A stretch of DNA of 64,000 bases from Myrica gale (taxonomy: Eukaryota > Streptophyta > Magnoliopsida > Fagales > Myricaceae). The position numbers were made by a program, and so were the translations under genes. Below are positions 23,401 to 34,958 of this stretch, piece after piece; position 1 is the first letter of the stretch, and every line of letters starts with the position of its first letter. The stretch is from NCBI GenBank assembly GCA_963930655.1, contig OZ005618.1, positions 5,416,001 to 5,480,000 of the forward strand. Reading direction: 5' to 3'. The notes under the pieces are model-generated. The model was not told where the DNA came from. It did no database searches and saw only the letters and a list, made by a program, of their open reading frames with translations.

Positions 23401-26400
23401 CATAAAGAATGTGTGTATACCAAATGGTTTCAAATGACTCCTTTTGCTTGGTACCGATTAGGGACGAAGCCAGGATTTGTCCTTAGGGGGGCCAAATATA
23501 GTTTTTGCTTGAAATTAAAAAATCATAAAAGCTTAGGCAATAGATAAAATATTCAAATTTTTTATTATAATCAAAATAAGCAACAAGCTAACGAGTAAAA
23601 GTCAAAAGTTCATCAACTATGCTAATTGAACCCGACGTTCCTTCAACGAGTAAAAATCATCAATTAACACATCAGTACTAATTCTTCTTTGTTTATCACA
23701 TATAAACACAGAGTACTAATATTTTAATTAGACAACAATAATTAAATGTAATAATGTTGAGAATTCTAACCTTGAAGAGGCATTCACGATTTTTGCGATT
23801 TTTTGTATATGGGGCAAAATAGTAAGAAAGAGAGAGAGAGAAATAATGAGAGAGATGATGAAAATATGGGGAGATAAGGAGAGAAAATCTGTGAAGGTAA
23901 GAGAAAACCTAGGAGAGGAAGAAGTGATCGTGAGAGAGAAGAAAAAAAAGAGAGGAGTTGAAACGATAGAAACTAGGGGAAGAGAAAAAATTCAAAACGA
24001 CACTATTGGTAGTTGGTACTTTTTTTAAAAAAATTGGGGGACCCACTACTATATTCTTTCTCACGCTTGATGCTTCTTACTTCCTCTCACTTTTTTTTCT
24101 CCAAAAATTTTGGGGGGCCATGTCCCCCATTAGCCCCCCCGTAGTTTCGCCTTTGGTGCCAATTATTGCAACTACTGTTACTGGCTCCTTTCCACAGAGA
24201 AATTTCTTATGCTCCTATTGGATTTGTTTAATCTAGCTTTATGTCCAGCATTATAATTATATTGTAACTTCTATTTTCTAATTGCTGAAACGTAAAGGAA
24301 ATATTCTTTTGTGAACTGAAACATGAGAAGCCATTTTCAATGTAATGACTCTTCTTCGTTCCCTGTTACAACCAAACTTGTACTCATCTTTTTATCCTGT
24401 GATTGCATTTCAATCATTGACTTGCTTCCCTCATGACCATTGAATTTCTTATTGACAGATAAGGGTAGATGGTCAAGATATTCGTGGGGTATCTCTTAAG
24501 AGTCTACGCAAATCTATAGGTGTTGTGCCACAAGATACGGTTAGTTAGACTAAAGTGCTTTTTTTTTTCTACTTCTAGTTCTCTATGTATGTCTATAAAT
24601 AAGTAATCCTTATTAGATCCTGCAATTGTAATATTCATATCACAAGCACTTGGGCTTGATGGACAGGTACTTTTTAATGATACAATATTTCACAACATTC
24701 ATTATGGTTGTCTTTCCGCTACAAAAGAAGAGGTATGTAATTGATTGTTTGTTTGGTGTGCACTGTTGGTTGTTCTAGCTTATCTTTTTAACATCATGCT
24801 TTTTTCTGTTAAGGTGTACGATGCTGCTCGACATGCAGCAATTCATGAGACCATCATGAACTTCCCTGAGAAATACTCTACTGTCGTGGGGGAACGAGGG
24901 CTGAAGGTGAGAGAACTACTGCAGTAATACATTTTCGTAGTTATAGTTTGTAACTGGTAAGAAACCTCTCTTGCCATGCTGGATAGAGAGAGAGAGAGAG
25001 GGGGGGAGGTTGTGGATTTCAAACAACTCCAGTGAGCGCAATTACCAGCTCTTAATAGGATGTCTCTCTATGTTAATGAAAAGACCATCTTTTTATGCAT
25101 TCTTATAGCTGTATGGCATTTTCTTTACAATTGGGAAGAAAATACCGGTAGTACAGTTTTAAATAGTCTTGAAAACTGTTGTAGAATTAGTCTTACAAAA
25201 TGTTAAGTGAGGCATCAGCACATAAGTAAATAACTGCAATGCATAAAAAGGTTTGTAGAGCTCGTCGGTCAACTCCTGAATTTGCATATATTGGGTGGCT
25301 TTTCTTTGCAGTTGAGTGGAGGTGAGAAGCAGCGTGTGGCACTAGCACGTGCATTTTTAAAAGCCTCCCCAATTATGTGAGTACTATCTCTATTCTTCTT
25401 CTTGATTGGACTTTTGTGTGGATTCATGAAATAAGGACCTACCAGTTTAGACTGGAACAAACATTTGAGACCCTTTCATTCTATGTGCTCCCTGGAGAGC
25501 ACATCTTTGGTGATTATATTCATTGGTTGAACTTTGTTGGAATTAGTTGTTTTCTTGTTATTCAGTATTGATTATTAGAAAGCAAATTTTTCCTGTATAA
25601 TCAAGGTATATCATTCTGATCACTTTCAACTTCCTCATGCAGTTGCCCTCAAGTCTTATGCTGCATCTGCTAATAACACTCGCTAATTGACAAATAGATT
25701 AGTTATAACTAATAGCTCATCTAAACTTATTGTTATCTCATGTCAAAATTATATGTTTCTCATGACCAATGAGCTGTCCCTCAAATAGTAACCCCCCCCA
25801 AAAAAAAGAAAAAAGAAAAAAGAAAAAACGAAGAGAATCACCCATAAATGGGGCAGAGGGTGTGGTCATGCAATCAAGACTCCCTGTGTTCATTTGTAGG
25901 TATGAATAAATAAATAAAGGAGAAAAGAAAACTCACTGTTTTCCTTGCATAATAAGCCCACAACACAGGTTCTGTATACTAAACACAGAGACATAGTCCC
26001 TTGTACTGTCTTCACTTTTTAATAAGATTGACTTGCTTATCAAAAAAAAACACAGGCACTCTAATGAGGAAACCAAGGATGATTATATCACCCCTCTTTT
26101 TTTTTCTAAATGTATCGCCTGTGTATAAATTTTGGTGGTTTTTTGGAGCTTCCGCTAAATCTCTGGGCTATGGTATTGTATTTATTCTTATCCACTCTTG
26201 TGAGCAATCTCCTTTCCAAAACTTTCCTTCACAAATGACTGATCTTTGCATACATTTAGCTATCAATAATTAACCTTTTAGGTCTGTTGAAGTTTCACTT
26301 CCCTTAAAGCCTAATGAGAGACAATGAGTATTTGAGGGTTATACTGATTGTCATATCTCCAGGTTGTGTGATGAAGCTACAAGTGCATTGGACAGTACTA

Positions 26401-27039
26401 CGGAAGCAGAGGTTTTAAATGCAATGAAGTCCCTAGCAAATAATCGGACTTCAGTCTTCATCGCTCATAGGCTTACAACTGCAATGCAATGTGATGAGGT
26501 AAGCACCCTGGGTAAGGGTTATGACCAAATCTTTTGGTGCTGAAATTTTGAAGGGTTTGTGTTGGCTATCTGGCTCCTTTAACAAAAGGTTGTTCTTTAT
26601 ACGGATTAATCTGTCACACGATGTTTTTAGTTGCTTCGAATATCTTATTACTTGGAAAATCACGCTGTTGGTGTTCTCAAGAGGCGAGAGTAGTTTTTAA
26701 TTCATTTTTAAAGTAAAACTAAATGTTTCTGCATCCCCACAGACTTTAGTAAAGCAGCACTGTTGGTCGTCCATCTACTTTTTTTTCTAATATGCTACAC
26801 GGTTTCCTCTGCACTATATTGTTGACTAGAAATTTCATACCCTATTCAATGTCCCTACATGTTACATAACCGTCTTTTAAAAATAACTTGTTCAGATCAT
26901 AGTTCTGGAGAATGGGAAGGTCATTGAACATGGATCCCATGATGTTCTCTTGTCTAAGGCAGGAAGATACGCACAACTATGGGGACAGCAAAATAACACT
27001 GTGGATGCACTTGATTCAGCCATCAAATTGGAGGCATGA
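14407..27039 (+). CDS. ATM3: Mitochondrial ABC half-transporter of the ATM3/ABCB25 type
   Basis: Plant ATM3 sits in the inner mitochondrial membrane and exports a glutathione-linked sulfur species for cytosolic Fe-S protein and molybdenum-cofactor assembly. Twenty exons splice in phase to 738 aa (Arabidopsis ATM3 is about 728): 14407-14670, 14776-15015, 15113-15284, 15476-15537, 15734-15777, 15992-16094, 16270-16377, 16753-16836, 16967-17027, 17956-18101, 18202-18318, 18727-18812, 19983-20071, 22302-22357, 24459-24539, 24667-24732, 24814-24906, 25312-25376, 26363-26498, 26896-27039. The first 100 or so residues are Ala/Ser/Arg-rich and low in acidic residues, as in a mitochondrial presequence. 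The membrane domain follows (about 125-420), including [20 protein letters not shown]. The ATPase domain has Walker A GTSGSGKS (about 520), Q-loop VPQDTVLF, signature [14 protein letters not shown] (625), Walker [11 protein letters not shown] (about 647) and the H-loop in AHRLTTAM. No stop or frameshift is seen. Two introns exceed 2 kb because of mobile elements. Confidence 0.95.
21450..21830. mobile_element. Non-autonomous hAT (Tip100-like) element, 381 bp, perfect 8-bp target duplication
   Basis: Located in intron 13 of the ATM3 homologue. Inverted ends read CAGCAGCGGACCTAGG and, on the other strand, CAGTGGCGGATACATGG, the CAG-GGCGGA type of Tip100-like hAT elements. Identical 8-bp flanks ctcttagt at 21442-21449 and 21831-21838 prove the insertion. 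A poly-T/poly-G stretch lies just inside the left end. No coding capacity. Confidence 0.88.
21881..22175. repeat. Three tandem copies of a 98-bp unit
   Basis: The unit starts at gtgtatgat (21881, 21979, 22077) and ends with aaattttacagcc; spacing is exactly 98 bp. Copies 2 and 3 are nearly identical and copy 1 has a few changes. Each unit ends in a tract resembling a splice acceptor (aaattttacag), inside an intron and about 130 bp before the real exon 14 acceptor at 22302. Confidence 0.92.
22558..22830. repeat. Pair of about 66-bp direct repeats around a short unique core
   Basis: The block from ttatcccaaaagctta to tattctctaacac (about 22561-22626) recurs with small changes at about 22758-22825. 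About 130 bp separate them, beginning tctccctcatgtgtggg. Direct repeats round a tiny core suggest a miniature LTR-type relic in intron 14, but I see no primer-binding site or target duplication. A related phrase occurs near 19030. Confidence 0.5.
22956..23104. mobile_element. Tourist-like MITE (149 bp) with TTA duplication in intron 14 of ATM3
   Basis: The ends are inverted repeats (GGTGGGATTTGGTTGCC and, on the other strand, GGTGGTGTTTGGCTACC) with TTA on both flanks (22953-22955 and 23105-23107). The interior holds gagagagat repeats and no coding capacity. The end sequence differs enough from 13410-13587 to be a separate family. Confidence 0.75.
23459..24155. mobile_element. Non-autonomous hAT element, 697 bp, in intron 14 of ATM3
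   Basis: The ends read TAGGGACGAAGCCAGG and, on the other strand, CAAAGGCGAAACTACGG, the eroded Tip100-like hAT form. Flanks gtaccgat (23451-23458) and gtgccaat (24156-24163) agree at six of eight positions, fitting an old 8-bp target duplication. G-rich and C-rich tracts lie just inside both ends. The interior is purine-rich (gagaga runs) and has no transposase. Confidence 0.75.
25989..26049 (+). mobile_element. 5'-truncated LINE tail (about 60 bp) in intron 18 of ATM3
   Basis: The sequence tagtcccttgtactgtc, then ttttaataagattgactt and a run of nine A, matches the 3' end of the L1 element at 62210-62279. Similar flanks (aaacacag at 25981-25988, aacacagg after the A run) fit a short target duplication. 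Only the extreme 3' end was copied, as is common for LINE insertions. Confidence 0.72.
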
Positions 27040-29431
27040 ATGTCCACCCTTCTCCCCCCCCCCCCCCCCTCCTCTTTTAGTTTTCTCAACTTGAAAAATT
27101 GAAGGGAACATTGTAAAAGGAAATTTTATATGTAGTTCCTTATTTTGACTTCATTCTGCATGGACCATGTTCAAGTTGATAAACAATAAAGAAAATGCCT
27201 ATTCGGGTATGCTTCTGAAGTGTACTTGGTGCCCTGACAATAGATCATAGGCATCACCATCAATCCAGTCATACCTTTTCTGCATCAGAGGGGGAAGAAA
27301 TTTATCACTTTATGCCAATTGCTACCTGATCAGGAAATGCTTTATTCATTTGTCTGATTCTTATGAAATTCTCTGGATAGTTTCCCATATGTACATGCAA
27401 GCAAGATTACTGTGTTGGCTTAGCTGAAATGTTGCCTGAGGCATAATTTTGCCAGTGCATGTGGTTCATTCATGTTCTTCGAGTTATTGTAACCTTATGT
27501 GCAAAGATATCATGCTCAACCTTGCCATTCAAAGTTGTAGTTTTTGAATTCCATTTGAAATTTATTGCTCTGCTTAGCGTCACAATGTTGTCGTTATCGG
27601 TAACGACACCACCAAATGCATTGGCGTTATACCAAATGTGGTGTTATGATTTCACATCGAGCCAAATTGGAAGTTACAGGTATTTTCAGAGAAGGAAATC
27701 GATTACCGTACATTTGGCAACTTAAGCCTTCAGAGGGCTCACAATTACCGTACATTTGGCAACTTAATCCTTCCACATAACACAGCTAACCCTAACACAG
27801 ACAGACCCCGGCGTTCCTATTTAAGAGCTCCTCCAAGCATCCTTTGAGTGGCCATTTTAGCCTTAATAGAGCTTCTTAAACTGGAGCAGCACTGAGGATT
27901 TTGCAAATTTTGAGAGTGATTCTGGCAAGCCAAAGAGAGGGCATGGTATCACTTTCTTCATGTTAATTAGAGTCTGTTTGGTAATTTTTTCTTTCCTCCT
28001 TTGCCTTTGATTGTACAGTAAGTAGTGCATCGTTTGGTTTGGCAAGAATCTAAACTCTCCCTAATGGTCTGTTTCTTCTATTCTTTGCTAGAATTGTTCT
28101 TGCTTTGTCATTATGGGTCATGCATTCTACTCGATATACATATTTTGCTGTATTTTCCCTCATTTTGAAGGATCAAAGCTTTTGGCACAGTTTTTTTTTC
28201 CAATTAAGATAAGTCTGTGTCTCAAAGCACACACCACAACATTACTCAGAGAAAGGTTTCGACTTTTAAAGTTTTTACTTCAAATGATGTTATATTGAAC
28301 CTTATTTGTTAATAAAAATATGATTTTTCTCTATAATTTATGATCAACAGAACTGGTGAGGGGCTGGGAGTTCATAGTGATATAGTTACCAAGCATGAAG
28401 ATTTCCATTTACTGGATGTCTACATGCAAAAGATTTCAATCTACCATCGTCTCCTCTCTCTCTATCTCTCACTGTCTCAGTATAATATCTCAAGCTTTAC
28501 CCAGCTTAATACTATGAGAACATGCATGCAGTCCCTCCAAAGAGGGAGTGGTTAGTTTTGAGTGCTGAAAATCAGATAGAGTAACAAAAAAAAATCCAGT
28601 TCGTCGTTGGTAAAGATTTTTATGGCCTATGTAATCTTTTATTTTATTTTTTTGTAAAAAGGTTTTAAATCTCATGATGTTTTCCTTTTAATGACCGTTT
28701 TTCAAATTAAGAAGGTAAGTTGTCTGTGAATGACATTTATAAAGGCAAAGCTGTACTTTCTTGCCTTCTTGGTGTAGACTTGGTAGAGAAATTACGTTGT
28801 GTAGCCTGACGTTACCATTGAACTCCACATATCCTAATCAATGAATTAATTATTTTGTCGTCTCATGAATATAATTTTGTCCGTATCCTTTCCATCAGGC
28901 TTTTAACCCATATTATATAATATTATATTTATACGTACATGCACAATTTCATCACAGAGAGTAACACAGAGAGTAACGAGAAAGGAGAGCAAATTGAATG
29001 CCAAAATCATCCCTGAGAAATAGATCAAATTATTTTGGATACTTTAAAAAATTTCAATTATTTTTTTTGAAACAGTATTCATTTATTGGGATTTGTGAAA
29101 AATAGGTTGGAATTTGTGAACAAAAATTTAAACATTTTTTGTGCTTGCCGAACAGATGCTAAACGCAATAAAAAAAAATATTCCAAACTGGTAGACTTGA
29201 CAAAAACTCTGCATGGTGAAGAACGGGAGTATATGTAAGCGGGAATTAGTCCCCGATAACCTCATATAAGGAAAGGGAAAAAAAAAACAGACAGCAAAAT
29301 CGGGACCTTTTGTGTTCTTTTGATCTTCTGCTCATTTGCCAAACTTACAGACTCGCAAACATGCATGAGGTTGAAACTCTGGAAGTAGATTTGAATTGTT
29401 TACATCTTTATCTGTATTGCATGCATAGATC
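27040..29431. other. ATM3 3' UTR and intergenic DNA
   Basis: The ATM3 3' UTR starts with a C-rich tract (27054-27070) and probably ends near the aacaataaa sequence at about 27181-27190. Beyond that there are only short chance frames up to the next gene. No RNA gene or element is recognised. Confidence 0.4.
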
Positions 29432-30253
29432 ATGGGAAGGAGTAAAATGGCCGAGGAGGGGAAAAAAATGCGATTCGTGAGGAGAAGAAGTTCCCGAATA
29501 TTGGCGTTGGAGGAGGAAGAGCAAAAGGAACGCGCCACCAAATTCAATCTTCTGTCAAGGAACTAGACTGTGCCACTAGTATCTGAACCTAACTCCAAAG
29601 CTGGGGTCCCCCATTCTCAGCACCCGGAACAAGGGGGGCACAGGGAGCAGAAGCAGGGACGTCCACCCACTGTCATACAATACGACCGCAGGAGGGTCAA
29701 GCTCAAAAGACTCGAAGACGTCGTCGTAACTCCTGTTGCTTGTCCTTCTCAACAGGTGCCTCTGTTTCCTCTTCGGCCTTTCTACACTTTTAACTCCTCT
29801 TGCTCGCTATTTTCCCGAGTTCGATGCCATATATATATATATATTAGTGTCTTTAACAGTAGACTTGGGACATGCATGCCATTGTGATCGGGCAACTGAG
29901 TTTTACTTGAGCAGCAGTTGCCTTACGGGTACATGAAGTTGCAACTAAGGTTTTAGTGTGGTCTCGTAGCTTGTCGTGTATGAGGGCTGAGGAACATACA
30001 TATGTTAGTACATTCATGAACCTGTCGGTTTTTAATCCTCTGCGTCGTTTTAAGGGTGATGAAATCATCCGCCGGAAACCGGAATTTCCGGTTCCGGTTC
30101 CGGTATCGTGGTTCCGGTACCGGTTCCGGCATATTCCGGAACCGGAACCGGAACTATTTTTTAGGAATTTACGGAATCGGAACCGGAACCGGAAATTCCG
30201 GCGGAAATGCCGGAATTTTCCGGTTCCGGTTTTTTTTTTTAAAAAAAAATGAA

Positions 30254-30279
30254 GGGCTCAAACGGTGCCGTTTGAGCCC
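30254..30279. repeat. 26-bp inverted repeat inside the hAT left end
   Basis: GGGCTCAAACG and its complement flank a 4-base centre (gtgc). The palindrome follows a T/A homopolymer stretch and lies just before the CT-rich region that probably holds the element's promoter. Its role is unknown. Confidence 0.85.
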
Positions 30280-30616
30280 TTGTTTAAAACAAAAAACTGG
30301 AGTCTCAGCCGACTCCATCCAATTTTCGACTTTCGTCATCTCTCAAGTCTCAGCCGAAATCTCCCCCCCCTCTCGCTCGACACTCCCTCTCTCTCGCTCA
30401 CCCCAGAGATCTCTCAGCCGCGGTGCCGCCAGCAACAGCCCCCCCACCCCACACTTGTGAGTCCAGCCTCCGTCTCTCCCAGCCTTCCCTGCCGAAATCT
30501 TCATCTCTCTCTCTCTCTCACTCTCACAGATATCTCATCTCTCTCTCTCTCACTCTCCGGCTCACTCCCAGTACGTATCCCTCTCTCAACTCCCTCTCCG
30601 CTAATTATTGATTGAT

Positions 30617-30704
30617 TGTGATTATGTGAATTTGTGATTTGTGATTATGTGAATTTGTGATTTGTGATTATGTGAATTATGTGAATTTGTGATTTGTGAT
30701 TATT
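30617..30704. repeat. Short tandem repeats of gattatgtgaatttgtgattt
   Basis: About four imperfect copies of a 20- to 30-bp unit built from gattatgtgaa and tttgtgattt lie within the hAT element, upstream of its transposase. Confidence 0.85.
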
Positions 30705-30873
30705 TAAATCACATAGTTAGGGTTTGTTTTTGTTAATTACTTAATTTGATTTTAGGGTTTGTTAATTTCTCAACTATAATATGAGTTACTTTATATAGAT
30801 TGTTGATTGTTTGCTGATTGTTTGATTGCTCATGAGAATAATTTGTGAAGTTTGGCCACACACCAGAAGACAT

Positions 30874-31251
30874 AAATGTAAAATTTTCAGTCTAAGTGTC
30901 GACACATAATACCATGGTGTCGACACATTGGTCATACACCAGAAGACATGTCCCAGGCCAATATGATGGTGTCGACACATTGTACAAAGGTGTCGACACA
31001 TTGCACTATCAACAGAAAGCAGGTTTCCAGGCCAAGTTGATGGTGTCGACACCTTTGTCCAATGTGTCGACACCATCATATTGGCCTGGAAACCTGCTTT
31101 CTGTTGATAGTGCAATGTGTCGACACCTTTGTACAATGTGTCGACACCATCATATTGGCCTGGGACATGTCTTCTGGTGTGTGACCAATGTGTCGACACC
31201 ATGGTATTATGTGTCGACACTATCGACACTTAGACTGAAAATTTTACATTT
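30874..31251. repeat. 378-bp near-palindrome with eleven or so GTGTCGACAC boxes, inside the hAT element
   Basis: The left arm (30874 to about 31052) and right arm (about 31063-31251) are near-perfect reverse complements round a loop of about 10 bp. Both arms carry, in mirror order, the 10-bp palindrome GTGTCGACAC at about six sites each and the phrases caccagaagacatgtccc, aggccaa(t/g) and cagaaagcaggtttcc. The right arm has an extra tatcgacac. Because the arms are complements, similar 140-residue frames open on both strands; these are by-products. It lies 85 bp before the transposase start, so its hairpin would be in the transposase 5' leader if transcribed. It may be a foldback MITE nested in the hAT copy; no clear target duplication is seen. 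Confidence 0.85.
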
Positions 31252-31336
31252 TTTTTTACATTTAGATAGATTGAGTCATTTTACATTTATTTTTTGTTAT
31301 TCAAATGAATTGAAAATCAAATATTTTTAATGTCAG

Positions 31337-33600
31337 ATGGATGAGATTAGTATTACACATACTACAAATGTAGGGTCTTGCCCTAGTGGTGGTCCAATAC
31401 CTGATGAGTCAGTTAGTAGTCCTCAATCTGGTGGTGATGAGGATATTATCAATCAGTCAGAAGAACAACCAAGTAAAAAGAGAAAGAATACTCGCAAGAG
31501 TTTTGTGTGGGATCACTTTACTAAAATTTTGCCAGTTGTCAAACCTGAACACCCTGAAGCCAAATGTCATCATTGTAAGGCCAAGGTTGGGTGCCACCCT
31601 GAACGCCATGGGACTTCGGGTATGAGAGCTCATTTGAGACGTTGTTTGCCATATAAGAAGCAACAAGGTCAATTAGACAAGACTCAATCTAGGTTGACAA
31701 TGGATGCTTCGAAAGCAACAGGGAGTGATAAGGGTGTTTTGAAGTTGGATACTTATAGTGAAAAGGAGGTGAGGAGGTGGATTGCTGAATATTTGATAAT
31801 GGATGAGATGCCTTTTAGGACTGTGCAGAGGTTAGGGTTTAGAAAATTGGTGGAGAGACTTGAGCCCCGCTTTAAGATGCCCAGTAGATTAACGATCATG
31901 AAGGATTGTATGGAGTTGTATATAGAAGAAAGGACTAAGCTGAAAGAGGCGATTGTCATAGAAAGTCCTAGAGTTTGTTTTACCACTGATACGTGGACTT
32001 CAGTTCAAAATGTGAACTATATGTGCGTGACAGTCCACTTTATTGATAGGAGGTGGTGTTTACATAAGAGGATTATTTACTTTCGTCGTATAATTGATCA
32101 TAAGGGGGCTAGTATTGGGAAAGAGATAGAGGGATGTATGAATATTTGGGGGATTGACAAAATTCTCACAATCACGGTTGATAATGCAACCAACAATGAT
32201 GTTGCAATTGAGCAAGTGAAAAGAAAACAATTAGGAGGTGGGTCAAATGTTGTGTGTAAGCATGATTTCATTCATATGCGATGTGCTGCGCATATTTTGA
32301 ATCTTATAGTTCAGGAGGGTTTGAAGGAGTTGGATGATTCCGTTGCAAAGATACGGAATATTGTGAAATTTGTGAAATCTAGTCCTCAAAGGCTTGCTGG
32401 GTTCAAGAAGGCCGCTGCAAATAGATTGTTGTCTGATAGCAATTTCTTGCAAATGGACGTACCAACTCGATGGAACTCCACTTATATAATGTTAGAAAGG
32501 GCTGAAAAATTTCGGGAGGTTTTTGAGGATATGTTGGATGGAGATGGGAACTTAGTGATGTATTTGAATGAAGATAGTCATGGGAGGAAGGGATTGGGGT
32601 CACCGGTATTTGAGGATTGGGAGCACATTAAACTGTTTGTGAAGTTTTTGAAAGTGTTCTATGAGGTCACCCTACGCATATCAGGATCTTCATATGTAAC
32701 TTCAAATGCATTTTTTGAGGAGTTAGCAAGAATTAAGTTTCATTTGGAGACCTTTGTTAATTGTTCTGATATCTCACTTCGTGACATGGCTAAAAAGATG
32801 CAAAGTAAGTATGATAAGTATTGGGGGGATTTGAGGAAGGTGAATAGACTTTTATTTGTAGCTGCGGTATTAGATCCTCGCTTTAAACTCATCACTTTAG
32901 AGTATTGGGCTATCAACAATTTTGGGAAGGATAAGGGCATGAATTTCACTACTATGGTGCGAGGTACTCTAGAAAATATGTTTGAGGAGTATAGTGGAGG
33001 TTTCATAGCCCAATCAGAGCAGCCAAGTGGAAGTCACAGTTCTGCAAATATGGATGAATTGATGAATATTGATCAGCATTTATGGGGAGGTCTTCCTACT
33101 TATCGACAGCAACAAAACTTGCTAGATAGTAAGTCTGAGGTGGAGAGATACTTGATTGAAGATGTGGAACCAAGGGTGGCGCATTTTGATATTTTGTTGT
33201 GGTGGAAGGTGAATTCTCAGAAGTTTCAAGTTCTTTCTCGCATTGCAAAGGATGTGTTAGCTATCCCAATTACTACCGTGCCATCTGAGTCCGCTTTTAG
33301 CACTTCCGGCAGAGTGTTGGATGCTTTTCGCTCTTCTTTGGCGCCTGGTACCGTGGAAGGCCTCATATGTGCACAAAATTGGTTGCATGCTACTCCTATA
33401 CTTGATGAAGATGATGCCGACATTGATGGTGGAGATGATCCATTGAGTTACAAACTAGATATGGGTATACTTTTTATTTTGTTAAATTTTTTGCTTTGTT
33501 AATTGATTATTTGGTTCTCTTAGTATTTATCTTATAATTGTTTTGTTTTTCTTTTGTAGAGATGGAGAACTTGAGGATATCAGTTGGACAAGCACAATGA
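31337..33600 (+). CDS. hAT transposase (BED zinc finger, RICESLEEPER/Ac type)
   Basis: It catalyses cut-and-paste movement of the surrounding element in the nucleus. Start ATG 31337. About residues 55-115 form a BED finger (VWDHFTKILP, CHHCKAKV, GTSGMRAHLRRC). The RNase-H-like core follows, with FTTDTWTSVQNVNYM (Asp of the catalytic triad), TVDNATNNDVAI and the CAAHILNLIVQEGL block. The C-terminal hAT dimerisation domain has FDILLWWKVNSQKFQVLSRI and VPSESAFSTSGRVLD. Read through, the frame ends at 33502. Splicing a GT-AG intron 33465-33559 gives a 722-aa protein ending in MENLRISVGQAQ. No internal stop is seen, and length matches domesticated and mobile relatives (about 650-750 aa). Codon use is typical of a plant gene. 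Confidence 0.92.
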
Positions 33601-34110
33601 TCTATTTAGTATTTTAGTGGCTGGTATCCTATTTCAATTAACTCTAGCTTCGTTTATACATGATTGTATTTATATATTTTGGAAAAAATAATTAAAGAGA
33701 CATTTGTTCAGGAAAAAAAACAGCCAAATTTTGGCTTTGGGCTTTTAAAAAAAGTTGGGCCTAAACTAAATATATTTTTTTAGGCCCATATAAGGAACCG
33801 GAATTTCCGGTTCCGGTTCCGGAAATTCCGGTTCCAATTCCGGTTCCGTTCCGGTAAATTCCGGAATGGAACCGGAATGGAAAATCCCATTCCGGTGAGT
33901 ACCGGAACCGGAACCGGAATGACCCATTCCGGTTCCATCCGGTTCCGGTTTCACCCTTACGTCGTTTATTTCCTTTTCTCATTTCCTATCGCATGCAGAA
34001 AGGAGAAAACCGAAAACTTGAAAGTTCTTCAGTCCAAAATGGTGAGCCTATGATTTATATATAATCTGTACTCGTAGATTATGTTCTCTCCTCTTCTGAA
34101 ATCCTGATCG

Positions 34111-34406
34111 TAAGAAGTGATTTGCTTACTCATATATTTTTTTCTTGGATAACTATGATCTCATTTTAGTGGGATCACCCGGCAGCTTCTTCATCTGTGC
34201 ATCAAATGCCAGAAAAACAGGTACTTGAGTTTGTCCTTGATATACTACAAAGGTAAAATAAGAAGTGATTTGCTTACTCATATATTTTTTTCTTGGATAA
34301 CTATGATCTCATTTTAGTGGGATCACCCGGCAGCTTCTTCATCTGTGCATCAAATGCCAGAAAAACAGGTACTTGAGTTTGTCCTTGATATACTACAAAG
34401 GTAAAA
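34111..34406 (+). repeat. 148-bp tandem duplication that includes a whole exon
   Basis: taagaagtgatttgc begins at 34111 and again at 34259; the two 148-bp copies appear identical and each contains a branch/acceptor region, the exon QMPEKQVLEFVLDILQ and its gtaaaa donor. The exon is 67 nt from the in-frame acceptor (83 nt from the upstream AG), so including both copies would shift the frame. One copy must be skipped for a functional bromodomain. Perfect identity implies a recent event. Confidence 0.92.
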
Positions 34407-34899
34407 CTTCCCTGTATTCATATTTCTCTGGTACAGCTAGAAAAGATTCATTCCAGTACTGCTTGAATAACATCAAGCGATATGAATATCTGAGGATTCT
34501 TCTCTTGCAACATGGTTTCTGGTTATAATTTTTCTGCCGTGTAGGAAAGACACAACATTTTCGGCCAGCCAGTTGATGGTGAAGAGGTTCGTGTCTGTAA
34601 TTAGTTGAGAATGATTTCGGATATGTACGTTCCTTCCTAACCCACAATGATGAATTTCTTGCATTTTAGGAGGACGACTACTACACAATCATTAAAAAGC
34701 CAATGGATTTCGGCACAATGCAGGCTAAATTGCAGGAGGACATGTACACAAGCCTAGAGCAATTTGAGGTTTGCTCCTAAAGTTAGACTTCCTAGTACTG
34801 TTTCTCTTTTGAGTTAATTTCATGTCTTTTTGCTGTCAATTTATTGACATCAGTACTGTCTAGTTCCAATTTTTAAATTGGACATCACTAAATATATGC

Positions 34900-34958
34900 A
34901 GATTGCAAAATTCTCTTCTCGTATATACATTTCAGATTGCAAAATTCTCTTCTCGTAT
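34900..34958. repeat. 25-bp direct repeat in an intron of the bromodomain pseudogene
   Basis: agattgcaaaattctcttct and the next five bases occur at 34900-34924 and again at 34934-34958, with atacatttc between. It is a small tandem duplication with no obvious function. Confidence 0.9.

Larger units (their letters stand above)
30051..33959 (+). mobile_element. Complete hAT (Ac-like) transposon, 3909 bp, perfect 8-bp target duplication
   Basis: The element lies in intron 1 of the bromodomain gene, 39 bp before exon 2. Target duplications are identical: cgtcgttt at 30043-30050 and 33960-33967. Ends are short inverted repeats (TAAGGGTGA on each strand) followed by about 130-170 bp of dense subterminal ggttccgg/ccggaa repeats, the usual transposase-binding architecture of hAT elements. 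It encodes one transposase (31337-33600), preceded by a CT-rich, promoter/UTR-like region at 30360-30600. Identical target duplications and an open transposase suggest a young, possibly active copy. The region 1205-1397 is an older relative. Confidence 0.93.

Noticed and set aside
30786..31330. Overlapping 140-codon frames on both strands with similar peptides
   Set aside because: They result from the long palindrome; the same sequence is read from either side. There is no domain and no support for translation.
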